Made by a program: the position numbers and the translations under genes. From assembly GCF_002245695.1 (NCBI RefSeq), contig NZ_NOII01000003.1, positions 434,001 to 498,000 on the forward strand: a DNA stretch of 64,000 nucleotides. Reading direction: 5' to 3'. The stretch comes from Fictibacillus aquaticus. GTDB lineage: Bacteria > Bacillota > Bacilli > Bacillales > Fictibacillaceae. Below, piece by piece: positions 26,938 to 36,041 of the stretch (position 1 is its first letter; the number at the start of each line of letters is the position of its first letter). Below the pieces are notes generated by a model that was not told the DNA's origin, searched no databases, and saw nothing but the letters and a program-made list of their open reading frames with translations.

Positions 26938-27022
26938 AAAGGCAGCTGGCTGGCGTAGGCGTTTCTAATATGCGCCCGTAGCCCCTATAGCTTTGTGCCA
27001 CCAGATTTCTCTGGTTTTACCA
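26938..27022 (-). promoter_or_regulatory. Candidate c-di-GMP riboswitch (GEMM-I)
   Basis: The minus strand reads GGTAAAACC, GGTGGCACAAAGCTATAGGG, a P3-type hairpin GGGCG...CGCC, then TACGCCAGCCAGCTGCC. Order and sequence match the GEMM core (GCAAAGCTATAGGGCCTA ... GCCAGGTTGCC). I cannot separate GEMM-I from a 2',3'/3',3'-cGAMP relative without a covariance search. Confidence 0.7.
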
Positions 27023-27094
27023 TTAACAATAGTTTACAAATTATTTAAAATAATGGAAATAGTATGTTCGACCTATTTCGACACTTTTCATATG

Positions 27095-27161
27095 GGGGTA
27101 CGGTACCATTTCACGCCATAGAGCACCATATCGGCATATTTAGTAAATCGTACCGTACCCC
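27095..27161. repeat. REP-like inverted repeat, 66-68-nt class, degraded right arm
   Basis: Left arm GGGGTACGGTACC at 27095-27107; right arm CGTACCGTACCCC at 27149-27161 with one changed base. Confidence 0.9.
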
Positions 27162-27268
27162 ATAACTATATTTCCTACAAAATCTACCAAATTAGACCCA
27201 TTGCGCGATGTAGAGAGCAGGCTTTACACTAATTGTATGAATATTCTAACTTTTAGGAGGCTGCTCAT

Positions 27269-28783
27269 TTGAAACGGAAGAATATGTTCAAGATGCTAGG
27301 TTCGGCTGCACTTGTTGTGACTCTTGCTCTGCCTGTTTACAGCGGTTCCACGGAATTATCCCCCAAAATGGTACAAGCTCAGGTGTTTGACGCGAAGGTA
27401 AAAGCGGATGATTTTTTAAAGAAAAATGCAGAAAAATACAAGCTTCATCGTGATCTTTCAGGGCTTACCTATTTAAATACGATCGAAACCAAGGCCGCTA
27501 CATACGTGCGCTATCAGCAGACGGTGAACGGTGCTCCGGTTTTTACAAAGCAAGTAACGGTTACCCTTGACCGCAGCGGCAACGCGCTTATGGCAGTCTC
27601 AGATTATACTCCGTACACAAAAATAGAAGAGGCGAAACAAAAGCTGGCGAAAAATGATGCGGAAAGTAAAGCGGCAAAGCATCTGGGCGCAGCAGCAGGC
27701 CGCTGGGCTCAGGATAAAAACGAGTTTGGCTATACGATTGAAAACGGCACGGCTGTTCCTGTTTACAAAGTGACCCTTCACGCAGAAGAGCCATTTGGGG
27801 CGTGGGAGGTGTACGTGCACGCGGGAACGGGAAAGGTGCTGAAAAAGAAGGATTTGAACCAAAAAGTGAACGGAACAGGTCAGGTTTTCATGCCGAACCC
27901 AATAGAATCCCAAGGGTCTGTAACCGGACTCGCAGATAACAATGACGCCGATTCTGCGGCACTGAACGCTCAGCTGAAAACTGTCACGCTGCAAGGGTTA
28001 AGCGGCAACGGCAAGCTGACAGGACAGTACGTGAACATCTACTCAAAATCTAAGACGTCGAGCGCCAATCATGTGTTCAACTACACACGCAGCGACAACC
28101 GTTTTGAGGACGTGATGGTGTACTACCATCTCGACACGCTGCAGCGCTATATCCAGTCGATCGGGTTTAACAACATCAACAACCGCTCGATTACAGCGAA
28201 CGTGAACACGTATAAAAAAGATAATTCCTTCTATAGCCCGTCCACAAAAGAGCTGACGTTCGGTACAGGCGGTGTGGATGACGCAGAGGACGCAGGCATC
28301 ATCGCGCACGAGTACGGCCACTCCATCCAGGACAACCAGGTGCCTGGCTTCGGAAACAGTGCTGAAGGCGGCGCGATGGGTGAAGGATTCGGTGATTTCC
28401 TTGGCGCGACGTATGAAGATGCAGCAGCGCCAAACAGCTTTGGTTCGGCATGCGTAGGAGAGTGGGACGCAATTTCCTATTCAAGCAGCAACCCTCCGTG
28501 TCTGCGTCGTCTTGATAAAAACAAAGTGTATCCGCGTGATGTCGTGAATCAGGTTCATGCGGACGGCGAAATTTGGTCGCAAGGATTATATGATCTAGCC
28601 GGAGCTCTAGGGCGCGACACGGCAACAAAACTTGTGCTGCAGTCGCACTGGTCACTGACGCCAAACGCCACGTTCAACGACGGAGCAAGGGCGATCAAGC
28701 AAGCTGACCAGCTGCTGAACGGCGGGCGAAACGCAGCAAAAATTGATTCTATCTTTGCTGCGCGCGGACTGTCAACAAACTAA
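27269..28783 (+). CDS. Secreted M36 (fungalysin-like) metalloprotease
   Basis: A 504-residue preproenzyme: signal peptide, FTP-type propeptide (about 40-200), then a catalytic domain with zinc motif HEYGH (residues 347-351) and the third ligand in AMGEGFGDFLGA, 25-30 residues later. This spacing is M36-like. Start TTG 27269 with AGGAGG eight bases upstream. With three S8 proteases it adds to a strong extracellular proteolytic set. Confidence 0.9.
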   Translation: MKRKNMFKMLGSAALVVTLALPVYSGSTELSPKMVQAQVFDAKVKADDFLKKNAEKYKLHRDLSGLTYLNTIETKAATYVRYQQTVNGAPVFTKQVTVTLDRSGNALMAVSDYTPYTKIEEAKQKLAKNDAESKAAKHLGAAAGRWAQDKNEFGYTIENGTAVPVYKVTLHAEEPFGAWEVYVHAGTGKVLKKKDLNQKVNGTGQVFMPNPIESQGSVTGLADNNDADSAALNAQLKTVTLQGLSGNGKLTGQYVNIYSKSKTSSANHVFNYTRSDNRFEDVMVYYHLDTLQRYIQSIGFNNINNRSITANVNTYKKDNSFYSPSTKELTFGTGGVDDAEDAGIIAHEYGHSIQDNQVPGFGNSAEGGAMGEGFGDFLGATYEDAAAPNSFGSACVGEWDAISYSSSNPPCLRRLDKNKVYPRDVVNQVHADGEIWSQGLYDLAGALGRDTATKLVLQSHWSLTPNATFNDGARAIKQADQLLNGGRNAAKIDSIFAARGLSTN

Positions 28784-28794
28784 GAGCAATGCAG

Positions 28795-28861
28795 GGGGTA
28801 CGGTACCATTTGCAACAACTGCGCATGACAACTCAGCTAATTAAGAATGGTACCGTACCCC
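28795..28861. repeat. REP-like inverted repeat, 66-68-nt class
   Basis: Arms at 28795-28807 and 28849-28861, twelve bases after the protease stop codon. Confidence 0.95.
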
Positions 28862-28873
28862 CAACCTCCAAAC

Positions 28874-28928
28874 CAAAAAAAGGCTGTCTCAGCAGGTCAT
28901 ATTGGATGACATGCGGGGCAGCCTTTTT
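28874..28928. terminator. Terminator between convergent genes
   Basis: Long imperfect stem AAAAGGCTG...CAGCCTTTTT with inner GTCAT/ATGAC, T-rich at both ends. Confidence 0.8.
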
Positions 28929-28939
28929 GTGTCTATGTA

Positions 28940-29395
28940 TTAACCCTGGTTATGCTTGAAAAACGATTGTATAAGCGGCAGATCAGGAGGATTTACACTG
29001 TCTGGAAGGTTGCTCAATGGAAAGAAACGAACATCGAGCGACTCGCTATGATCAGCTTTGGGAACTCCGCTGTATTCCCGGCAAATAAAGACCGTCACCA
29101 CATTATGAACCTCGTCGCCATTAGGATAGCGGTAATAAAATTCCGGGCCTGAGAATACGTTGAACAACTTCAGATTGGAAACTATGAGACTAGTTTCCTC
29201 GAATGTCTCTCTTGCAGCAACGTCCTCTAGCTTTTCACCAGGCTCCATCGCACCTCCAGGCAGTCCCCAGCATCTGTTGTCAGCTCTAAGCTGCAGCAGC
29301 AATTCACCTTTGTTGTTGATAAGCAGAACACATGCGCCGGGCATGATAAGCGGCCTGGTCCCGACTAGTTTTCTTAAATCTTTTATATAGCCCAC
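28940..29395 (-). CDS. Nudix hydrolase
   Basis: A 151-residue Nudix protein. The Nudix box runs from GGAMEPGE (about residue 47) to AARETFEET (ending near 68), with all catalytic glutamates in place. Substrate not determinable. Start GTG 29395 with AAGGGGA upstream. Confidence 0.9.
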   Translation of the reverse strand: MGYIKDLRKLVGTRPLIMPGACVLLINNKGELLLQLRADNRCWGLPGGAMEPGEKLEDVAARETFEETSLIVSNLKLFNVFSGPEFYYRYPNGDEVHNVVTVFICREYSGVPKADHSESLDVRFFPLSNLPDSVNPPDLPLIQSFFKHNQG

Positions 29396-29446
29396 CTTTT
29401 AATCCCCTTTGTATTGGAACTATCATATTGCTTACAGAGATATTCG

Positions 29447-29513
29447 GGGGTACGGTACCATTTCCTGCCGCGGCGCATCACACCGCAGTTTTTTGGAAAT
29501 GGTACCGTACCCC
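29447..29513. repeat. REP-like inverted repeat, 67 nt
   Basis: Arms at 29447-29459 and 29501-29513. The loop (ATTTCCTGCCGCGGCGCATC then ACACCGCAG) is nearly identical to that at 35975-36041, so one is a recent copy of the other. Confidence 0.96.
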
Positions 29514-29583
29514 ACAAAACCCCACAAAAAATCCATCCTTGCAACCGCTTCCAATATGTTGTATGATGCAGGCAACACGTTAT

Positions 29584-29597
29584 CCGAAACGTTTTGG
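29584..29597 (+). promoter_or_regulatory. LacI-family operator before its own gene
   Basis: CCGAAACGTTTTGG, 13 of 14 bases of the palindrome found twice before the debranching gene. It overlaps the ribosome binding site, suggesting autoregulation. Confidence 0.7.
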
Positions 29598-29605
29598 AGG
29601 TAAGC

Positions 29606-30622
29606 ATGACGACAATCAAAGATATAGCAAAGAAAGCGAATGTGTCGGTTACGACCGTCTCTCGCGCTCTGAACGGCTATTCGGATGTTAATGAAAAAAC
29701 AAGACAAAAAATCATTGAGATCGCGAAAGAGCTGAATTACAGCCCGAACACGCTGGCGCGCGGACTAGTGATGAAGAAGTCCAAAACACTTGGGATGCTC
29801 GTTTCAGGCATGAATCGTGCAAGTACGAAGGACAACTTTACATTCGAAGTGCTGTCGGGCGTGAATGAGCTCGTTTCCGAAAAAGATTACGACCTTGTCC
29901 TGTTCAGCACAACAACGACGAAGCAGCGTGAGAAGACTTACTCTCAGCTTTGCCGCGAACGGCGCGTGGACGGTGCGATTTTACAAGGAATGAAGATCGA
30001 TGATCCGTACTTGAAAGAGGTTATCGAAAGTGACATACCTTGTGTGCTTGTCGATATCCCGATTGAATCCGATTCGGTCGGCTACGTGACGACGGACAAC
30101 GTTCTCGGCGCCAAAAAAGCAGTACAGCATCTGATCGAATCAGGGCATAAGAATATTGCGATGATCAACGGCCACGACCAGGCTTACGTCAGCATTAAAA
30201 GGCTGGAAGGCTACAGGCAGGCATTAGAAGAAGCCGGTCTGGAGTACAAAGAGGAATACGTCGTAAACGGCGAATTTACAGAAGCCACTGCCGAAACGGA
30301 GGCAATGGAGCTGCTGCAGAAACACCCTGAGATCACCGCCATTTTTTCTGCAAGTGACTTGATGGCACTAGGGATCATGAAAGCGGCGCGAACGTTGAAC
30401 ATTAGAATTCCCGAGGATCTTTCCATCGTCGGCTATGACAACATTCTGCTATCCTCGTATACTACGCCGGCACTGACGACGATTGCGCAAGACAAGTTCC
30501 AGCTCGGCTACAGGGCAGCAGAACTGCTCATCAATATGCTCGAAGGAACAGTTGATTCGCACGTCTGCATTTTGAAAACTGAACTCATCATAAGAGAAAC
30601 AACAACGAACCGCTCATCCTGA
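29606..30622 (+). CDS. LacI-family transcriptional regulator of the sugar operon
   Basis: A 338-residue repressor: N-terminal HTH (TIKDIAKKANVSVTTVSRAL) with the YSPNTLARGL hinge helix, then a periplasmic-binding-protein-like effector domain (LGMLVSGMNR, ALGIMKAARTLNIRIPEDLSIVGYDN). ATG 29606 has TTGGAGGT upstream. Two perfect palindromes after it precede the operon it probably controls. Confidence 0.93.
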   Translation: MTTIKDIAKKANVSVTTVSRALNGYSDVNEKTRQKIIEIAKELNYSPNTLARGLVMKKSKTLGMLVSGMNRASTKDNFTFEVLSGVNELVSEKDYDLVLFSTTTTKQREKTYSQLCRERRVDGAILQGMKIDDPYLKEVIESDIPCVLVDIPIESDSVGYVTTDNVLGAKKAVQHLIESGHKNIAMINGHDQAYVSIKRLEGYRQALEEAGLEYKEEYVVNGEFTEATAETEAMELLQKHPEITAIFSASDLMALGIMKAARTLNIRIPEDLSIVGYDNILLSSYTTPALTTIAQDKFQLGYRAAELLINMLEGTVDSHVCILKTELIIRETTTNRSS

Positions 30623-30652
30623 AAAAATGGCGGTGTCATTTTTACTACAAAA

Positions 30653-30711
30653 CCGAAACGTTTCGGATTATCCGGGCGTATTTTTTACTACATCTTTCCG
30701 AAACGTTTCGG
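30653..30711 (+). promoter_or_regulatory. Two perfect LacI-type operators
   Basis: CCGAAACGTTTCGG at 30653-30666 and again at 30698-30711, 45 bp apart, just upstream of the glucosidase gene. They also resemble cre-like sites, but the identity with the site before the local LacI gene favours that regulator. Confidence 0.85.
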
Positions 30712-30738
30712 ATTCACCTGCAACTTAAGGAGGACAAC

Positions 30739-32865
30739 ATGGACTACAGAGTGATAAAAGACAACGACTTATTTTTGCTATCAGACACAAAGGGCAACAT
30801 TCCAGCCGACCACCCGTACGGCCTGGGCTTGTATACAAAGGATACGCGGTTTCTGAACAAACTGGATCTGCGGATTAACGGTGAGGAGCCAATCCTGCTT
30901 TCCTCGGACGCAGACGAGAACTTTGTAGCAACGATCCTCCTCACGAACCCGCACATGGAAAAAGAAGGCGAGCTCATCCTTTGGCGTGAGTCGGTCGAAA
31001 TGGAGCGCACCCGCTTCATATACGATGGCGTGCTCTATGAAACCATCAAAACGAAAAACTACTATCCGAAGCCAGTATCGTTCACAATCACGCTGCATGC
31101 GGATGCGGATTTCACGGACATGTTTATCGTCCGTGGATTCCAGAACGGCGATACAGGAAAGCGCACCGGCCAGACAGCTGCCGGAAACTCGTTCTCCATC
31201 CATTACATGGGGGCGGATGACGTTCAAAGGACAACCGCGATCTCTTGGGATCAAGAAGCGCAGCACGTCACGAACGACGGCAGCATATCGTTCGCGATCA
31301 GCCTCGGACACTCAGAGGAACATTCCGTAACATTCGCGGTTCAGCCGCACATCGGCGAAGGCTCACCGTCACAGCCGCTGCAAAAGGACGAGGCGTTCGC
31401 GAAGCTCCAGGAATCCTACAAGGAATGGGAAAACTCGGTTACACGCGTGAAAACAGACAACGAGCAGCTGCAAAAGCTGATCGACAGGGGAATCGGCGAC
31501 CTCCGCGTACTGCTTACAGATCTCGGATTCGGCCGGTTTCCAGTCGCTGGCCTTCCATGGTTCGGTGTTCCGTTTGGCCGCGACAGCCTGATCGCCGCGC
31601 TTCAAATGCTGCCTTTCCAGCCAGATGTAGCAAAAGGCACACTGCTTACGATGGCACACTATCAAGGGAAAAACAACGATCCGTGGCGCGACGAACAGCC
31701 TGGCAAGATCATGCACGAGCTTCGTTTTGGCGAGCTTGCGGCAACGAACCAGATCCCGTTCACACCGTATTACGGTACGATCGACGCGACCCCGCTGTTC
31801 CTTGTTCTGCTGACCGAATATGTGAAGTGGACTGGCGACCTTAAGATCGTTGAGCAATTAGAAGAGACGATTGATGGAACGCTCAAGTGGATCGACGAAT
31901 ACGGCGATCGTGACGGCGATCTGTTCGTCGAGTACCATCAGGAGTCGAGCAAAGGCATCGCGAACCAGGGCTGGAAGGATTCCGGCGACTCCATCGTGCA
32001 CCGAAACGGCGATTATGCTGAAACGCCGATCGCGCTCTCCGAGGTTCAAGGCTACGTGTACCAGGCGAAAACTGGACTCGCTGAGCTTTTCGAAAAAATT
32101 GGCAAAACAGAAAAAGCCGCTGAGCTCCGCGCGCAAGCTTCACGCTTAAAAGAAAAGTTTGACGAAGCGTTCTGGATGGAAGACGTCCAATTTTACGCGA
32201 TCGCACTCGACAAAGAGAAAAAGCAGGTCGGCACGATCACTTCGAATCCTGGCCATGTGCTGCTGTCGGGTATGCTTGACAGCGACAAGGCTGAAGCCGT
32301 TACAGAAAAGCTGCTCTCGCCTGAAATGTTCTCAGGCTATGGTATCCGCACGATGGCAGAAGGCGAAGCGGGCTACAATCCGATGAGCTATCATGACGGA
32401 AGCATTTGGCCGCACGATAATAGCCTGAGCATTCTCGGCATGAGCAAAAGCGGACATCAGGATGCGGCGAACAAAGCGATAACAGGATTGCTGAACGCCG
32501 CTGCGCACTTTGAGTATGACCGTCTGCCAGAGCTGTTTTGCGGATATGACGACAAAAACGGCAAGAAAGCGGTCAAGTATCCGGTCGCTTGCTCACCGCA
32601 GGCCTGGGCGGCAGGGACACCATTAATATTCATTCAAAGCTTGCTTGGACTTTTCCCGGACAGCTTGAACAGTAAAATCTATCTTACTCCGGCACTTCTG
32701 TCGGACATGACCGAGCTGACGGTCGAAAATATCACGGCAGGCAAAGGGCATCTTTCTCTGACCGTCAAGCGTATCGGCAATGAAACAGCCGTTGTTGTCG
32801 TGGAGAACACAACAGGCTATGAACTAGTCATCAACCGTAATCACAGTGCAAAGACGCTTCATTAA
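30739..32865 (+). CDS. Glycogen-debranching-type amylo-alpha-1,6-glucosidase
   Basis: A 708-residue cytoplasmic protein: an N-terminal beta-rich domain (GDE_N_bis-like: DNDLFLLSDTKGNIP, GLYTKDTRFLN) to about residue 200, then an (alpha/alpha)6-barrel domain with GLPWFGVPFGRDSL, ANQGWKDSGDSI and YHDGSIWPHDNS motifs, as in GDE_C/GH15-63-like enzymes. Asp and Glu residues in these blocks are candidate catalytic residues. It probably releases glucose from an imported branched or mixed oligosaccharide. AAGGAGG precedes the ATG. Confidence 0.88.
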   Translation: MDYRVIKDNDLFLLSDTKGNIPADHPYGLGLYTKDTRFLNKLDLRINGEEPILLSSDADENFVATILLTNPHMEKEGELILWRESVEMERTRFIYDGVLYETIKTKNYYPKPVSFTITLHADADFTDMFIVRGFQNGDTGKRTGQTAAGNSFSIHYMGADDVQRTTAISWDQEAQHVTNDGSISFAISLGHSEEHSVTFAVQPHIGEGSPSQPLQKDEAFAKLQESYKEWENSVTRVKTDNEQLQKLIDRGIGDLRVLLTDLGFGRFPVAGLPWFGVPFGRDSLIAALQMLPFQPDVAKGTLLTMAHYQGKNNDPWRDEQPGKIMHELRFGELAATNQIPFTPYYGTIDATPLFLVLLTEYVKWTGDLKIVEQLEETIDGTLKWIDEYGDRDGDLFVEYHQESSKGIANQGWKDSGDSIVHRNGDYAETPIALSEVQGYVYQAKTGLAELFEKIGKTEKAAELRAQASRLKEKFDEAFWMEDVQFYAIALDKEKKQVGTITSNPGHVLLSGMLDSDKAEAVTEKLLSPEMFSGYGIRTMAEGEAGYNPMSYHDGSIWPHDNSLSILGMSKSGHQDAANKAITGLLNAAAHFEYDRLPELFCGYDDKNGKKAVKYPVACSPQAWAAGTPLIFIQSLLGLFPDSLNSKIYLTPALLSDMTELTVENITAGKGHLSLTVKRIGNETAVVVVENTTGYELVINRNHSAKTLH

Positions 32866-32895
32866 TTTTATAAAAATTGAGAGGGGTACTGAAAA

Positions 32896-34140
32896 ATGAT
32901 GAACAAAAAATGGTTTGCGGGGCTTGGAATCAGCGCGATGCTTTTAGGAAGCGCATTAACGGGGTGTTCAAGCGACAACGGCGGCAGTGAGCCGAAGGAC
33001 GGAGAAAAAGTTGAGGTAACACTAGCTGGATGGGGCGGTAACCCGACTGAAGAGAAGCTTTTAAAAGAAACGCTTGCTGATTTTGAGCAGAAGCATCCAA
33101 ACATTGATGTAAAGCTTGAAGTGATAACTGAACAGTACATGGACGTTATCAAAACGCGCTTGATCGGCGGAGAAGGTCCGGACGTATTTTACCTTGACGC
33201 ATTTGAAGCGCCTGGTCTGATCAAGACAGGTGCGGTCGAGCCGCTAGATGAGTATGTAACAAAGGATTTTGACGTAGATGATTTCGAAAAGCCGCTGCTG
33301 GACGCGTTTAAGGAAGACGGGAAAACATACGGATTCCCGAAAGACTATTCCACGCTTGCTCTTTTTTATAACAAAAAAATGCTGAGCGACGCTGGCGTTG
33401 AAGTTCCGAAAACGTGGGAAGAGTTCACTGCAGCATCAAAAAAGCTGACAAAAGGCAAGGTAGCCGGGTTCGGTGCAGCGCCTGAACTGGCACGTGTTTA
33501 CTGGATGGCAGAATCCAAAGGCGGTAAAGTCGTGACGGACGATAAAGCGTCATTCGCTTCTAAAGAAGTGGAGGCAGGTCTTCAGCCATTGCTTGATATG
33601 CACAACGTTGACAAGTCTGCAGTTGAGCCGAAGGAAGTCGGCGCATCATGGGGCGGAGAGATGTTCGGCCAGCAAAAAGCGGCGATGGTCATTGAAGGAA
33701 ACTGGGCGATTCCATACTTGAAGGACACGTTTCCTGATGTGGAATACGGAACAGCAGAGCTTCCGACTGTTGACGGAAAGAACTCGACAATGGCTTATGA
33801 CGTGGCATACGTGATGAACGCGGCGTCTGAAAAGAAGAAAGCGTCTTGGGAACTCCTGTCTTACCTGACTGGAAAAGAAGGCATGAAAACGTGGACGAGC
33901 AAAGGCTACGCGCTGCCGGCACGTCAATCGGTTGCTGAAGAGCTTGGCTTTGATAAAGACGAGCTGCGCGCACCGCTTGTAGCAGGCGCATCATATGCAA
34001 CAGTTTGGCAGAAAGGTCCGAACATGCCGATCATCGTCAACAACTTCAACAACCAGTTCATGAGTGCATTCCTCGGCAAGCGTCCGCTCGGCGAAGCATT
34101 GAAGGATGCGGAAAAACAGGCGAACAAAGAGATCGAATAA
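32896..34140 (+). CDS. ABC transporter sugar-binding lipoprotein
   Basis: A 414-residue family 1 solute-binding protein with lipobox ALTGCSSD (Cys about 24) and typical SBP_bac_1 blocks (VEVTLAGWGG, GPDVFYLDAFEAPGLI, PKTWEEFTAASKKL). It delivers an oligosaccharide to the two permeases downstream. GAGGGG lies ahead of the double ATG. Confidence 0.92.
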   Translation: MMNKKWFAGLGISAMLLGSALTGCSSDNGGSEPKDGEKVEVTLAGWGGNPTEEKLLKETLADFEQKHPNIDVKLEVITEQYMDVIKTRLIGGEGPDVFYLDAFEAPGLIKTGAVEPLDEYVTKDFDVDDFEKPLLDAFKEDGKTYGFPKDYSTLALFYNKKMLSDAGVEVPKTWEEFTAASKKLTKGKVAGFGAAPELARVYWMAESKGGKVVTDDKASFASKEVEAGLQPLLDMHNVDKSAVEPKEVGASWGGEMFGQQKAAMVIEGNWAIPYLKDTFPDVEYGTAELPTVDGKNSTMAYDVAYVMNAASEKKKASWELLSYLTGKEGMKTWTSKGYALPARQSVAEELGFDKDELRAPLVAGASYATVWQKGPNMPIIVNNFNNQFMSAFLGKRPLGEALKDAEKQANKEIE

Positions 34141-34216
34141 TGGAAATGGCGGTGCTTGCCATGTGCCGGCACCGCCAGAATTTTTCCTGAAGTATGCCGA
34201 GAAGGAGTGAGTGGCC

Positions 34217-35113
34217 ATGCAAAGACAATCACGAAAAAAGATGCGGGAAATGGGGCAAGGATACTTTTTCATGTCCCCGTCCCTGCTCGTACTTGCACTA
34301 TTTATCATCGGACCGATCCTTTACGTCGTTTTCCTTTCCTTCCATAAAGTGCAGCTGCTCGGAAACGGCAGCCTGGAGTTTGTCGGGCTCGACAACTTTT
34401 CACGGCTCGCCGATGACAGCCGGGCACAGATTGCACTCTGGAACACAATAAAATACGTCGCGATCGTCGTGCCAGCACAGACATTTCTTGCACTTGTGCT
34501 CGCCGCGACGCTGAACGCCGGTTTGAAAGGGCAGCAGTTTTTCCGAATCGTCTATTTTCTGCCGACACTGACGTCATCCGCTGTTCTGACGCTCATTTTT
34601 ATGTGGATGTACAACAAAAACGGCCTGATCAACAGCATGCTTGAGGGAATTGGACTGCAAGGCTATAACTTCCTCGGTGACCCAGACATCGCGCTGAACG
34701 CGATCATGATCATGAACATTTGGTCGACCGCACCATTCTTTATGGTCATTTATCTCGCGGCACTGCAGGATATCCCGGAATCGGTTTATGAAGCAGCCGA
34801 GATCGATGGTGCTAACTGGTTTCAGAAGTTTTGGAAAATCACGGTCCCTCAGCTCCGTCCAGTCACATCGTTCGTTGCGATCATGGGGCTGATCGGAACG
34901 TTCCAGCTGTTTGACCAGTCATACATCTTCTCCGCGGGATCTGGCGGACCGGACAACTCGACGTTAACCGTTGTTCTCTTAATCTATCAATATGCGTTTA
35001 AAACGCTCGGCACGATGGGATATGCGGCGGCTCTCGCATTTATCCTAGCGCTCGTTATCCTGATCGCGACATTGCTGCAGCGCAAGTTTTCAAAAGAAGA
35101 ATCGCTCTATTAA
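34217..35113 (+). CDS. Sugar ABC transporter permease (MalF-type)
   Basis: A 298-residue membrane protein with six helices and the EAA loop EAAEIDGANWFQKFWKITVPQL. ATG 34217 has AAGGAG nine bases upstream; a GTG at 34211 is too close. No ATPase gene is in the operon, so a shared MsmX-type ATPase is probable. Confidence 0.92.
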   Translation: MQRQSRKKMREMGQGYFFMSPSLLVLALFIIGPILYVVFLSFHKVQLLGNGSLEFVGLDNFSRLADDSRAQIALWNTIKYVAIVVPAQTFLALVLAATLNAGLKGQQFFRIVYFLPTLTSSAVLTLIFMWMYNKNGLINSMLEGIGLQGYNFLGDPDIALNAIMIMNIWSTAPFFMVIYLAALQDIPESVYEAAEIDGANWFQKFWKITVPQLRPVTSFVAIMGLIGTFQLFDQSYIFSAGSGGPDNSTLTVVLLIYQYAFKTLGTMGYAAALAFILALVILIATLLQRKFSKEESLY

Positions 35114-35137
35114 GAGGAAAAGGAGGGCTTCACTCAT

Positions 35138-35968
35138 ATGAAAAAGAAAAAAATCGGGGCAGGCAAGGTGCTGCTGTACGGCATCTTGATCGCCTATGCT
35201 ATCACGACGCTCGTTCCGTTCCTCTGGGCGATTTCCTCTTCTTTTAAAACGCTTCAGGAAATTGTCAGCGGAACGATCAGCTTCATACCGAAAAACTTCA
35301 CACTTGACAACTACAAGCAGATTTTCCTGCAGCAGGAGCTGTTTCCGCGCTGGATGTTTAATAGTGTAGTGATCGCGGTTTCGGTAACATTTCTGAATCT
35401 ATTATTTAACTCGATGGCCGGCTACGCCTTGGCGCGTCTCGCTTTTCCAGGGAAAAAGGCACTGTTCATCATCATCCTCGCCGTCTTAATGATTCCGGCG
35501 CAGGTAACGATGATTCCTAACTACTTGATTCTAAAAAGCCTTGGCTGGCTGAACTCGTATCAAGGCATGATCGTTCCATCGATGATCAACGCGACATTCA
35601 TCTTCATGATGCGCCAGTTCTTTATTAACTTCCCGAAGGAGCTGGAGGAAGCGGCCGAGATCGACGGTCTGAGCCGAGTGGGAACATTCTTCAGGATCGT
35701 CCTGCCGCTGGCAAAGCCTGCTTTAGCAGCACAGGCAATCTTCGTGTTCATGGGATCATGGAATGACTTCATGCGTCCGCTGATCATTATGACAGACGCT
35801 GAGATGTTCACACTGCCGCTTGGATTGAACACGTTCAAAGGGCAATACATCAGCTACTGGAACTACATCATGGCCGCATCTATGGTATTCACACTACCCG
35901 TGCTGGTCATCTACGCCTTCTTCAACCGCTACTTCATCAAAGGCGTCTCCTTTACTGGAGGGAAATAA
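35138..35968 (+). CDS. Sugar ABC transporter permease (MalG-type)
   Basis: A 276-residue partner permease with six helices and EAA loop EAAEIDGLSRVGTFFRIVLPL. AAAGGAGG precedes the ATG. Last gene of the sugar operon; a REP element starts six bases after its stop. Confidence 0.93.
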   Translation: MKKKKIGAGKVLLYGILIAYAITTLVPFLWAISSSFKTLQEIVSGTISFIPKNFTLDNYKQIFLQQELFPRWMFNSVVIAVSVTFLNLLFNSMAGYALARLAFPGKKALFIIILAVLMIPAQVTMIPNYLILKSLGWLNSYQGMIVPSMINATFIFMMRQFFINFPKELEEAAEIDGLSRVGTFFRIVLPLAKPALAAQAIFVFMGSWNDFMRPLIIMTDAEMFTLPLGLNTFKGQYISYWNYIMAASMVFTLPVLVIYAFFNRYFIKGVSFTGGK

Positions 35969-35974
35969 AATTTT

Positions 35975-36041
35975 GGGGTACGGTACCAATTCCCGCCGCG
36001 GCGCATCACACCGCAGATTTTTGGAAATGGTACCGTACCCC
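35975..36041. repeat. REP-like inverted repeat, 67 nt
   Basis: Arms at 35975-35987 and 36029-36041. The loop is nearly the same as at 29447, so the sugar operon is bracketed by two near-identical elements. Confidence 0.96.

Noticed and set aside
30653-30711. The two palindromes as CcpA cre sites
   Set aside because: They resemble cre but match the site before the local LacI gene almost exactly, so a local operator is the simpler reading; dual control is not excluded.
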